Positions 45,930 through 55,546 of a DNA stretch of 64,000 bases are shown here, in pieces. The notes below the pieces were generated by a model. It saw nothing but the letters and a program-made list of their open reading frames with translations, had not been told where the DNA came from and ran no database searches. The stretch lies in the NCBI GenBank assembly GCA_964016875.1, contig OZ024736.1, positions 36,984,707 to 37,048,706 on the forward strand. The letters run 5' to 3'. This DNA is from Fallopia convolvulus (Eukaryota > Streptophyta > Magnoliopsida > Caryophyllales > Polygonaceae). How positions within the stretch are numbered: position 1 is the first letter of the stretch; each line of letters opens with the position of its first letter. A program made the translations under genes and the position numbers.

Positions 45930-46671
45930 GACAGACAAACGTGTGAGGGTGACTGGGTGGGGTTAATGGGTTTCTATACTTTTTGAAAAACTAAACATGG
46001 ATATGTGGTTAGTAGAAAATGCAAGGAAATATTTATTTTTGTAAAAAATGGAAATATAGAGACGCAACGTAAGCACTGGCACATCCACTACTTTTGGCGC
46101 CGTTCTGGAATGTCGACCAAGGGCGTCTGCGTGTTTCGGATGAGAACGAGTTGGGTCGGCTCCGGCCACGGATGACAACTTCTTTTCTAGTAATAGTAAC
46201 AGAGCTTCTTAAAATTTGAGTATATTTATCACTGTCAGTAAAATTATTTGGACGAATTGAATAGTACCAATTTTGATTCAAATTCCACATTAATGTTTAA
46301 GTGGAGTATTTGAAATAGTGACTTCATAATTTTTCAATATATATCTTTCCACCTTTATACTGAATTCGATATCATGGACAGATTTTATTTCATCGATAAC
46401 GACACAAATCACGATTAAATGCAGTGCAGGAAGTCTGCGAGATGGAATTCGGGAGTGGGTGGTTGGTCCTACTCTTCTTACACCTTTAATTGATGAAGAT
46501 GAAGATGCATGTTTGATGGGGTCGCTACTAGTGGCGACCAATTAATTACGTCGCAACGTAGACCCAACAAGGGAATGCCATTCTTCTTCTAGATATGTCT
46601 ACCTTTCTATTTGATTAGCTTTTGGCATTTTTATCTTGAGTATAAAATCATATTTTAATATATTTAGCTTT
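45930..46671. other. Upstream region of paralogue 2
   Basis: Promoter-side DNA. A minus frame of 83 codons at 46290-46541 has no recognisable domain. No repeat identified until element C. Confidence 0.35.
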
Positions 46672-46741
46672 CTATTTGTTATAATGTAATAATCCTCATA
46701 TGATTACTTGATCAATGTACTATGTAGGATACACAATGTAA

Positions 46742-46784
46742 TGGTAGAGCAATTGATTAGGAATCAGGAACCGGGTTCAAGTTG
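46742..46784 (+). other. tRNA-like sequence in the U3 of element C
   Basis: TGGTAGAGCAATTGA resembles the end of a tRNA D-arm and the start of the anticodon arm. A TTAGGAA seven-base loop follows, then GGGTTCAAGTT, a degenerate B-box. The same segment is in the 3' LTR (near 58715-58758). It is shorter than a real tRNA and lacks acceptor stems, so it is a tRNA-like relic. Confidence 0.4.
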
Positions 46785-47003
46785 TTCATTGGACCATGCT
46801 TCCTAGGCGAACCGGTCGAGTCAATCCACCCCGGGTAAACCGGTTGGAGGTAGATCGAGTTGGTTTAGTTTGGGAGATTTGGGCCTTGTCCGATGCGAGC
46901 AATTGGGCCTGTCTAGCTTGCTAAGCCCAAAAGCCCAATCTGAAAGTTTGGAGCTCGTAAGTCTCCTAAAGTCGAAACGCGTCGTTTGAGCCTTGACCTA
47001 GCT

Positions 47004-47011
47004 TATAAATA
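47004..47011 (+). promoter_or_regulatory. TATA box of element C 5' LTR
   Basis: TATAAATA, also present in the 3' LTR near 58978. Confidence 0.6.
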
Positions 47012-47520
47012 GCGAGCTTCACTTGTGAGAAGCTCATTCCGCGCGGCGCAAACCCTAGATCCAGAAAAGAGAGAGAGAGAGAGAAGAGAGAAAGAAGAAG
47101 AAAGAGAGGAAGAAGAAGAAGAGCTTACCGGCGACAACTCATCTCCGGTGGTCCTTGAAGCTTTGAAGAGTCGAGTTCGAGCTTCGCAGCCTTGAAAGGG
47201 GGCCGAATCCCTTTCGTTTCTCATCCCCTTCCTTCTGTTCTTGCTTACTGTTCTTCGATCTTCTTGTTCTCTTGTTCTGGTCTTTCGCTTTGCCTACTTG
47301 TGTATTCGCTTGTACTTGAACTCCATGGGCTTTGACCTTAGTGCATATTCGAGCCAGGTCTCCTCCTCTGAGAACCCCCGGATGTAGAGTCTTAGTGCTC
47401 GAACCGGGTCACCAACTCGCTGTGTTCTTTGCTTATGTTGTTCTTCTGTTTGCGCTTGTGGTTTCGAGATCTATCGGATCTGTTGATTCTAGGTTTAGAG
47501 TTGATTTTCCGATTACAAAG

Positions 47521-47532
47521 TGGTATCAGAGC
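47521..47532 (+). promoter_or_regulatory. Primer-binding site of element C
   Basis: TGGTATCAGAGC is a perfect match to the complement of the initiator tRNA-Met 3' end. It lies three bases after the LTR. Confidence 0.9.
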
Positions 47533-47787
47533 CTTGCTTTGATATTCCTCTTGTTTTTTATTGCTTCCGCTGTTTGATTTGTGTCTCTGTCACTGTACTG
47601 AGCAGTATTGGTTAAGGCAGGGGAATCTGGATAGAAGGGTGTCGATTTGTATCGATTCAATCCCACTGTCAGTTCTTACAGTAGAGAGTCTTGATTTCTA
47701 GGATTATTTCTTGCTTATTATGTGTCTTTGAAAGCTTTTTCACTGTTATCTAACGTGGTTTGTCTGTAATTACAGGTACCTATAAGA

Positions 47788-48958
47788 ATGTCGGAGAATT
47801 ACAGAGTCAAGACTTACGATGGTCACATGGACTATTCCATGTGGAAGCTAAAGATGAGAGCCATACTGACTAAAGAAAAGTGCTATGTGGCCGTTACAGA
47901 AAACTGGCCTGTTGAGTTCTCTGCTGTAAGAAGGCAGGAGATCAAAGATCAGGCACATGCAGAAATAATGTTGCGTCTTGCTGATGAGGTAGCAAGACAG
48001 GTGGTTAGTCATACTGAACCTAAACCACTTTGGGAAGTTTTAGATGCTATATATCTGACCAAATCTATGCCCAGTCTTATCTCTTGTATGTGTAAGTTCT
48101 TTAACTTTAGGATGGACACTTCTCTTACTTTAACTGAGAATCTTGATAAGTTTCTTAGGCTATCTTTAGATCTTGAGAGGTGTGACAAAAAAGTTAAAGA
48201 AAGCTACAAGATTGGTATACTGTTGAACTCCATTCCTAGTCAATTTGATGTTCTAAAAGATGTAGTTCAATTTGCTAGAGATGACTTGACAGTAGAAAAA
48301 AATTGTGGAATACCTGACCTAGAAAAATGACTCCCTGAAAGTCTTTAGGATGAAAAATGGTTCTAAAACTGATCAAAAGACTGAGTCAAAGAATGAGGTG
48401 ATGTTCACCAAGGGAAAAGGTAAGAAATTCCAGAAAAAGAATGATAAGGGTAGTGGGGATAAACAGGAAAAAGATATGTCTAAAGTTAAATGCTACTATT
48501 GTGATGTGGTAGGTCATTACTCGAGGGATTGCAACAAAAAGAAAAAGGATGAAAAGAATAAAAAGAAAGATAAAGAATCAGTGTCTGTGTGTGAACAGTG
48601 TCCTACATACTCTCATGAATTGCTTGTTGTGACCCACTGTATTGATTCTAAAGATTGGATTCTTGATTCTGGATGTACCATGCATGCTACACCTTTTAAA
48701 CATGTCTTTAGTTCCTTAACTGAACATAATGGTGGTGATGTCATGCTAGGTGATCACACCACCCTTGCTATTAAAGGGATAGGGAATGTGCCTCTGGTCA
48801 TGTATAATGGGAAAATTAGAACCATCCAGAATGTAAGATGGGTACCAATCTTAGGAGAAACCTTCTGTTTGAATCCATGTTTGATGACCTAAACTGTAGG
48901 ATAGTGACTCACCAAGGAATTAGGGAAGTCACTAGAGACAACCTTGTCCTGATTCGAA
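47788..48958 (+). pseudogene. gag and protease of element C, frameshifted
   Basis: The start ATG at 47788 begins MSENYRVKTYDGHMDYSMWK, a Copia gag N-terminus. The gag-polypeptide domain continues with PLWEVLDAIY and LDLERCDKK. One A appears lost in the A-run near 48325, shifting the frame. The second frame has a zinc knuckle CYYCDVVGHYSRDC (CX2CX4HX4C) and the protease WILDSGCTMHATP with an intact DSG. A further one-base shift near 48858 precedes the insertion point of element B (48959). Confidence 0.8.
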
Positions 48959-48959
48959 G

Positions 48960-49875
48960 TGTTGGATCGTGACGCGTTAGTAACAATACAGGGAACTAGT
49001 AAGGTTCCCTGGGTAGCGGAAATAAACAATAAGAACACAGAATTTATAGAGGAAACCTTCTGTCCGACCAACCAGTCGTAGAAAGAAAAACCTCTACCCC
49101 TGAGACTCCTTCTCAGAGGATTTTCAATAGAATACTTTTATTAAGTTTCAACGATTACAAGGCAAGTCTAGTAACTAAGGCTCCTACCAAAGTTCCTCTG
49201 GTAACCACGGCACCGACCGAGGTTCAACCAACTAGACTTCTACAACCCTAAGCGTAAACCTAAATCGAAAGTAAACTACTGACTTACTTGTGGATTCTTC
49301 ACCGGAAAAAGCCACACACTCATACACTTGAAAAACTCTCTTCTCAAGTTCTTCGTCTTCAACCACTCGAAAGCCACACCTTTAACCCTAGCTAACCTTA
49401 TCTATTTATAAGATAAGTTAAGTCTGATCTCACACGTAATTCTTGCCTAATTACGCTGATATTCCACTTAACAAATCCCACACAATAAGGAAAAAGATTG
49501 TTTGTGATTTTCGGATCCTCAACCATATCGATTCTTCCCAAAACCGAATGATCTCGGATTTCCCAAGATAAGATCGTGTGAAGATTGATCTTATCCTCTC
49601 TTTTATCTCCTTAAGCAACCGCCTACAGCTGTAGAATCTTCGTAGAAGATCGCTCGCAGAAGATAAGGTAACTTGCCATTTATAGAAAGTCGCGTTCCTT
49701 CTCAGACGCACTTCCTAAATCTGTCACTCGTTCCCTCCATCGTTCCTCACGATGTTCCTTCACTCGTGACCATGTACCTGTTTTCCTGATCACTTACATG
49801 TAGAAGCAAGTTATATTAACTAAGTTTGTTATCATCAAAACTAAGAGAAACCATGGAACAACCATTGTTCCAACA
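48960..49875 (-). repeat. 3' LTR of element B
   Basis: 916 bp, nearly identical to 54626-55541. TGTTGGA/TCCAACA ends. Confidence 0.9.
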
Positions 49876-49876
49876 A

Positions 49877-50094
49877 TTTCCCCCTTTTTGATGATGACAA
49901 ATCTATACAAAAATGCATGTCTAGAAACCAATAGAAATATAGATCAGAAAAAAAATTCTTGTGTGGTTCCCCCTTAACAAATGCATTGTTGTTCCTACTC
50001 ATCAGAGGTAACAACATATTCCCCCTCAGCCTAAGTTCCCTCTGTATTTCCTGGATAGAACGCATCTCTGCATTTTTCCTAACTTCCCCCTTTT
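49877..50094 (-). promoter_or_regulatory. Cluster of four polypurine tracts of element B
   Basis: On the minus strand, GGGGGA-type runs occur at 50084-50094, 50019-50027, 49967-49976 and 49877-49890, the last touching the 3' LTR. Several PPTs between the last ORF and the 3' LTR are a known trait of Sireviruses. Confidence 0.6.
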
Positions 50095-50320
50095 GACATC
50101 ATCAAAAGATCAACAATCATCAAGCAAAAACATAGAGCAAATGAACAAATTCAATTGAAACTTAAACCATTCATAAGCAAAAGATAGTCATTATTATAGA
50201 TAATTGTCGCAGGGATCACATCCAGAGAAAACATAAAAACATAAAAGTCTTAACATCCAAGAACCAAAAGAAAATTTTAAGCTGGGGATAGATGGGCTAA
50301 GGAACTAGAGAGGGTCCACA

Positions 50321-51991
50321 TCATGGTTCGGAGGAGGTGGAATCAGCAGCAGCAGTGTCATTGTCTCTCTTAGCCAGGTACCCAATGATGGTACTCAGCT
50401 GAGAGGAAATCTTTTGAAGCTCGGTTAACATCTTGGCAGTAACACCTTCACTCAGCGAAGAACTCCCAACATCCTTCTGGGCAGTCTTCTTTGCAGCTGT
50501 TCCCTTTGAATCACCCTGAAAGTTCATCCTCGAGATATTGCGCATCTCCAGGGGTAATCCAAAGAACTCCTCTTGTGAAGGATGATAAGCCTTCCTTTCC
50601 TTGAGTATAGCCTTCACAAAGCGAGGATAAGGTATGCTATGCTTCTTTCCAGTGCACTTAGCCATTTGCCTCATCATAATCTTCGGAAGACTGATACGTT
50701 CCTTCCTTAGAAACTTGTCCAGCAGAATCATATCATTGATAGTGAGCGTAGTCCTCTTCTCCAGCCTTGGAACAATAACCTTGATGAGAAATTGATGTGC
50801 AATCCTTGCAGTGTAGCTCAAGTCGTTGGTTAAGTAAAGACCAGAGCCAGGAACTTTTCCCATGACCCGCCTGATTAACTGAGCTTTGTTCCTTGGCCAG
50901 TTACTCGACGTATGAACATCCCCATATCCTTCAACAGGCACCTTCAGAATTGTGGCAACAGATCCCAAAGAGAAAGAAATTTCCATCCCTCCCACAGTAG
51001 CAAAACCCATCGAACCAGTATAGAGATTGGCTAGTTGATAGGATTGAAAGAATTGGGAAAGAAGGGATACATCTACCTTGACTCTAGAGTCACAGATTTT
51101 CTCCCATCCCTGAAACTTGAGAAGTTCCCAAAACTCCTCCAAGTCATGGCTTTTCAGGAACTCTTCGGCGATCACCAGAGGAGCGACAACCTTCTTTGAA
51201 CGATCCTTCTTGGAACTTGTTGCTGGTTCCATTGGCAGTTTGCCTTGCGCCTTTGCAGATTTGAGGTCCTTTTCAACCTCTTCTTCTAACTCAGCCTCTT
51301 CTTCATCACCTTCACCAGCAGAGTCGTTCTTTTCTTCTTCCTCACCCTCATTAGAACCCGAGCCAACCACTTCTTCCTCTTCCTCTGGATCTTCTTCCTC
51401 TTCTGAGGATTCCTGAGCCACCTGTTCCTTTGGAACGGTGGAGCGAAGGGCGTACTTGGATCCAGAAGGAGTGACCTTCGGCTTTTTGGTTGCGGGGGAA
51501 GGGGATCTTTCCGAGTCAGAGATGTGAAAAATCTGAGACGGTAGGGGAGGAACACTCTTTTTCGCCTTTCGCTTGCCACGACTCGTTGGCTTCACCCATC
51601 CTGGTCGCTCACTTATCGGCACAAACGCCTCCTTTTCTGGGTCAGCGGTGGTGTCCTTTGGAGGTGAGTTCACCTCTTCCTTCTCCGTTGCATCCTTGCT
51701 TTCCTGGGCATCCTCTGTTTCAGCAGCCACATCAGAGGGGTTGTCCGAGGGAACCACAGAGTGATCCTTCTCAGATTTGTCACCCTCAGTGTCCTTTGCC
51801 GATGAGGCCATATCAGCGGTGGCCACACCAGTGTCGGAAACAACATCGAATTTGGTTTCAAGTTTGGAGATTGGAGTGGGAGAGGAGAGTTTGGCCTTTT
51901 TTAGGGTTTCAAGTTGGGCTTGAATGTTGGCGATCTCAGCAGCTTCGAGACCCTCAAAGTTTAGGATTGGAGTGTTTGAGGAGGATGCCAT
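50321..51991 (-). CDS. Sirevirus-type ORF3 product of element B, intact (556 aa)
   Basis: An open frame from the ATG whose complement is at 51989-51991 to a TGA at 50321. The frame also runs 36 codons upstream, but this ATG matches the one in element A and has better context (ACAATGGC). Approximate regions: Ser/Thr/Lys-rich 1-130; basic GKRKAKK at 139-145 and KKPKV near 170, both resembling nuclear-localisation signals; Glu-rich 193-241; a folded-looking domain about 265-470 with FVKAIL; and a heptad-like LTELQKISSQLSTIIGYL near the C-terminus. No membrane segment or signal peptide was seen. It lies where Sireviruses carry their extra (so-called env-like) ORF. The function is unknown. Confidence 0.75.
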   Translation of the reverse strand: MASSSNTPILNFEGLEAAEIANIQAQLETLKKAKLSSPTPISKLETKFDVVSDTGVATADMASSAKDTEGDKSEKDHSVVPSDNPSDVAAETEDAQESKDATEKEEVNSPPKDTTADPEKEAFVPISERPGWVKPTSRGKRKAKKSVPPLPSQIFHISDSERSPSPATKKPKVTPSGSKYALRSTVPKEQVAQESSEEEEDPEEEEEVVGSGSNEGEEEEKNDSAGEGDEEEAELEEEVEKDLKSAKAQGKLPMEPATSSKKDRSKKVVAPLVIAEEFLKSHDLEEFWELLKFQGWEKICDSRVKVDVSLLSQFFQSYQLANLYTGSMGFATVGGMEISFSLGSVATILKVPVEGYGDVHTSSNWPRNKAQLIRRVMGKVPGSGLYLTNDLSYTARIAHQFLIKVIVPRLEKRTTLTINDMILLDKFLRKERISLPKIMMRQMAKCTGKKHSIPYPRFVKAILKERKAYHPSQEEFFGLPLEMRNISRMNFQGDSKGTAAKKTAQKDVGSSSLSEGVTAKMLTELQKISSQLSTIIGYLAKRDNDTAAADSTSSEP

Positions 51992-52838
51992 TGTTGCAGA
52001 GGAGAGAAAAGATCGAAGCTTTGAAGAAGATTTAGGGTTGGAGAGAATTAAGGATGCGGTAAAAAAAAATTGACCGAGATAAGAGTTTATAAAGCACACC
52101 TCTTTCCTTCTTGATAAAGATCATAATCTTTCCCAAAGATCTTCTTTCCAAATCCTAACGGCTAAGAGTTTCCATAATGATGAATTTTCACAGCCATTAA
52201 GTCTCGTCTGCGCAGACGTCCTATCGTTCCCTGCAGAATTACTGTGCAACGGCTGGATTTTTCAAATGAGCAGTCACAACGGCTATAACTCAACTGCATT
52301 GCCTCTGTGATTGATGTCTGTTCTTTTGCATAAAAATCTTCAAATGTAATCAAAGACGTTCCTTGAATGTGACAATATTCTCAACCACTAGTTCCATACC
52401 TCGTTAACATGAGTGGATAAAAAGTCTATGTTTGAACAGACAAGGGACTAGAGACGGTCCATTCAAACTTTTTGTGGGCTGGGAATTTATTTAACATCCA
52501 CACAATTATTCCCCGTTTAAAGGTAATGAAAAGAAGTTCATAGGGAACGTTTGTGTGGACCAGGCTAAGGGACAGTCTTATAACCAACCATCATTTTGGC
52601 TTGAAGTGTGGGATAAAATAGATCAAGTTGGTTATTTTGGGCTAAAAAGAAATCTTGGATGTAAGCAATTATAGTTTCAGTTCCTTTTAGCATGCAACAT
52701 TTAACAATTTCTAATATATACAACATCTATGCATAGTGGAAGGATATAAGTCATTAGAAAACTTGTCAAATGATATGTAGTTACCTGAGATGTTACCTTT
52801 TTAGTCAGGCACTGAGGGAATAGAGGACCGGGACTTGT
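51992..52838 (-). other. Spacer between pol and ORF3 in element B
   Basis: Non-coding sequence homologous to 12634-13338 (and 9220-9319) of element A. It shows the uninterrupted site where the Tekay-type LTR entered A. Confidence 0.6.
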
Positions 52839-54425
52839 TTACTCCAAGGAAATCATTCCTAGCAACATCCTCAGATGTTCATAGGGTTTTCTATCCAAAG
52901 CCTTGGTGAAAATATCTGCCACTTTATTTTTAGTCCTACAATGATCCATCTTGATAAAACCTTTTTCAACATTATCTCTTAAGAAATGATGTCGAATATC
53001 TATATGTTTGGTTCTAGAATGATGCACATGATTTTTGGAGATATTGATGGCACTTGTATTATCACATAAGATAGGAATAGTTCCAAGAGACATACCAAAA
53101 TCCACCAGTTGTTGTTTTAGCCACAATACCTGGGAACAACAGGCAGCTGCTGCGACATACTCCGCTTCAACCGTTGAAAGAGCAACCGAATTTTGCTTCT
53201 TCGATCCCCAAGACACCAAGCAAGGTCCAAGGAATTGGGTCATCCCTGATGTGCTCTTCCTATCCACCAAGTGACCTGCAAAATCTGCATCCGAGAATCC
53301 GACAAGATGGAACGAGTTGTGCCTTGGATACCATAGACATAACCCATCGTTCCCTTTCAAGTAGCGTAGAATTCTCTTCACTTCTTTCAGATGTGTTTCT
53401 TTAGGATTGGCCTGAAATCTAGCACAGAGACACGCACTGAACATAATATCTGGCCGACAAGCCGTTAGGTACAACAGGGAACCAATCATCCCTCGGTACA
53501 TCGTTTGATCAACATCAACACCATTTAGATCAACATCAAGACGAGTATTAGGAGAAATAGGGGTATCAAAACTCTTTGTAGAATCCATACCGTACTTCAT
53601 CAATAGTTCCTTGATGTACTTTTGTTGATGTACCTTTGTTCCCTCATCAGTTTGCACCACTTGTAGACCAAGAAAGAAAGTGAGCTCTCCGATCATGCTC
53701 ATTTCAAACTCACTGCTCATAAGATTCTTGAAGCTTTCTACAAGTTTGGGGTTAGTAGAACCAAATATAATATCATCAACATAAACTTGAACTACTAAAA
53801 CCTCACCGGCTTGTTCCCTTAGGAACAATGTTTTGTCGATCACACCACGTCTGTGACCATTGGCTAATAGAAACTGAGCGAATCTATCATACCAAGCACG
53901 AGGAGCCTGCTTAAGGCCATAAAGAGCCTTATCCAACTCATAGACATGGTCAGGGTGATCAACATCTTCAAATCCTGGAGGTTGTAGAACATAGACCTCC
54001 TCTTGTAGGTAACCATTCAGGAATGCTGTCTTCACGTCCATTTGATACAACTTGAATCCCTTGTGAGCAGCATAGGCGATTAGAAGACGGATGGCTTCTA
54101 TTCTTGCAACAGGAGCATACGTTTCATCGTAGTCAATCCCTTTTTGTTGATTGTACCCTTTTGCTACAAGTCTCGCCTTGTTCCTTGTGACCGCTCCGGT
54201 GTCATCAAGTTTATTCCTGAAAACCCACTTTGTTCCTATAGCCATCTTGTGCTTTGGCTTGGGAACTAGTCTCCATACATTATTCCGCTCAAACTGATGT
54301 AGTTCCTCTTGCATAGCAACTATCCAGTCAGGGTCTTTTAATGCTTCCTTCACATTCTTTGGCTCTGCAAGAGAGATAAACGCATTGAAAGCACAAAAGT
54401 TCTTAATAGAGGAACGTGTAAGCAC
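52839..54425 (-). CDS. Reverse transcriptase-RNase H fragment of element B pol, open (528 aa)
   Basis: An open frame starting at an internal Met (MLTRSSIKNFCAF). RVT_2 RT has KMAIGTKWVFRNKLDD (about 60-75), QMDVKTAFLNG (about 128-138), ALYGLKQAPRAWYD (about 167-180) and the catalytic YVDD at 215-218. RNase H has SDADFAG, STVEAEYV, CDNTSAINISKN, KHIDIRHHFLRD and ADIFTKALDRKPYEHLRML at the C-terminus, all present, unlike element A. The frame is complete from RT to the end of pol, but protease and integrase are deleted upstream. The gag start is joined out of frame, so no normal polyprotein can be made. Confidence 0.8.
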   Translation of the reverse strand: MLTRSSIKNFCAFNAFISLAEPKNVKEALKDPDWIVAMQEELHQFERNNVWRLVPKPKHKMAIGTKWVFRNKLDDTGAVTRNKARLVAKGYNQQKGIDYDETYAPVARIEAIRLLIAYAAHKGFKLYQMDVKTAFLNGYLQEEVYVLQPPGFEDVDHPDHVYELDKALYGLKQAPRAWYDRFAQFLLANGHRRGVIDKTLFLREQAGEVLVVQVYVDDIIFGSTNPKLVESFKNLMSSEFEMSMIGELTFFLGLQVVQTDEGTKVHQQKYIKELLMKYGMDSTKSFDTPISPNTRLDVDLNGVDVDQTMYRGMIGSLLYLTACRPDIMFSACLCARFQANPKETHLKEVKRILRYLKGNDGLCLWYPRHNSFHLVGFSDADFAGHLVDRKSTSGMTQFLGPCLVSWGSKKQNSVALSTVEAEYVAAAACCSQVLWLKQQLVDFGMSLGTIPILCDNTSAINISKNHVHHSRTKHIDIRHHFLRDNVEKGFIKMDHCRTKNKVADIFTKALDRKPYEHLRMLLGMISLE

Positions 54426-54519
54426 ACCTTTGTCGTATGGAGTGATGATGTTGTCAACAGGATGATCCCTCTTTTGATGATAGTTTCTGACTTCAATCTG
54501 AGTGGGATCTGTACAAGCA

Positions 54520-54571
54520 GTGGAGGCTTGTTGTTTCCAATTCCGACGTTGTGGTTGTTGTTAGAAGTCAT
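54520..54571 (-). pseudogene. gag start of element B joined to the pol linker by a deletion
   Basis: The ATG complement at 54569-54571 begins MTSNNNHNVGIGNNKPP, identical to element A. It then passes into the integrase-RT linker in another frame. The deletion removes the rest of gag, protease and integrase. Confidence 0.75.
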
Positions 54572-54611
54572 TCTGTATTCCTGCACTAACACACAATCTA
54601 GAGCAAACCTG

Positions 54612-54623
54612 CTTTGATACCAA
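54612..54623 (-). promoter_or_regulatory. Primer-binding site of element B
   Basis: TGGTATCAAAGC on the minus strand, two bases from the 5' LTR. It matches the initiator tRNA-Met site at 11 of 12 positions. Confidence 0.8.
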
Positions 54624-54625
54624 TT

Positions 54626-55541
54626 GTTGGATCGTGACGCGTTAGTAACAATACAGGGAACTAGTAAGGTTCCCTGGGCAGCGGAAATAAACAATAAGAA
54701 CACAGAATTTATAGAGGAAACCTTCTGTCCGACCAACCAGTCGTAGAAAGAAAAACCTCTACCCCTGAGACTCCTTCTCAGAGGATTTTCAATAGAATAC
54801 TTTTATTAAGTTTCAACGATTACAAGGCAAGTCTAGTAACTAAGGCTCCTACCAAAGTTCCTCTGGTAACCACGGCACCGACCGAGGTTCAACCAACTAG
54901 ACTTCTACAACCCTAAGCGTAAACCTAAATCGAAAGTAAACTACTGACTTACTTGTGGATTCTTCACCGGAAAAAGCCACACACTCATACACTTGAAAAG
55001 CTCTCTTCTCAAGTTCTTCGTCTTCAACCACTCGAAAGCCACACCTTTAACCCTAGCTAACCTTATCTATTTATAAGATAAGTTAAGTCTGATCTCACAC
55101 GTAATTCTTGCCTAATTACGCTGATATTCCACTTAACAAATCCCACACAATAAGGAAAAAGATTGTTTGTGATTTTCGGATCCTCAACCATATCGATTCT
55201 TCCCAAAACCGAATGATCTCGGATTTCCCAAGATAAGATCGTGTGAAGATTGATCTTATCCTCTCTTTTATCTCCTTAAGCAACCGCCTACAGCTGTAGA
55301 ATCTTCGTAGAAGATCGCTCGCAGAAGATAAGGTAACTTGCCATTTATAGAAAGCCGCGTTCCTTCTCAGATGCACTTCCTAAATCTGTCACTCGTTCCC
55401 TCCATCGTTCCTCACGATGTTCCTTCACTCGTGACCATGTACCTGTTTTCCTGAAACACTTACATGTAGAAGCAAGTTATATTAACTAAGTTTGTTATCA
55501 TCAAAACTAAGAGAAACCATGGAACAACCATTGTTCCAACA
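54626..55541 (-). repeat. 5' LTR of element B
   Basis: 916 bp with TGTTGGA/TCCAACA ends. It has a minus-strand TATA box like that of element A. Confidence 0.9.
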
Positions 55542-55546
55542 AGAAG

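Larger units (their letters stand above)
46677..47517 (+). repeat. 5' LTR of element C
   Basis: An 841-bp LTR with TG/CA ends. It has a TATAAATA box at 47004-47011, about 30 bp before CACTTGTGAGAAGCTC, and a GA-rich leader at 47068-47120. Confidence 0.85.
48960..55541 (-). mobile_element. Copia LTR retrotransposon B, Sirevirus/Maximus-like, deletion derivative
   Basis: LTRs of 916 bp at 54626-55541 (5') and 48960-49875 (3') are the same family as element A and differ from each other at only about five sites. Flanks are CGAAG (48955-48959) and AGAAG (55542-55546), one change from a perfect 5-bp duplication. Taking out the insert and one duplication keeps the frame of element C. In transcription order it has LTR, PBS, the first codons of gag, a large deletion, RT-RNase H, spacer, ORF3, several PPT-like runs, LTR. 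Gag, protease and integrase are gone, so it could only move with help from another copy. Confidence 0.9.

Noticed and set aside
46290..46541. 83-codon minus frame upstream of paralogue 2
   Set aside because: No domain, no splice context and no homologue recognised; probably chance.
51117..52035. Plus-strand Ser-rich frames opposite ORF3 (and 13541-14216 in element A)
   Set aside because: Antisense shadows of the Glu- and Lys-rich ORF3 codons.
50321..52099. Start of element B ORF3 at the first in-frame ATG (592 codons)
   Set aside because: The extra 36 codons overlap leader sequence. Element A's first ATG at the homologous place is not in the same setting, while the ATG at 51991 is conserved in both.
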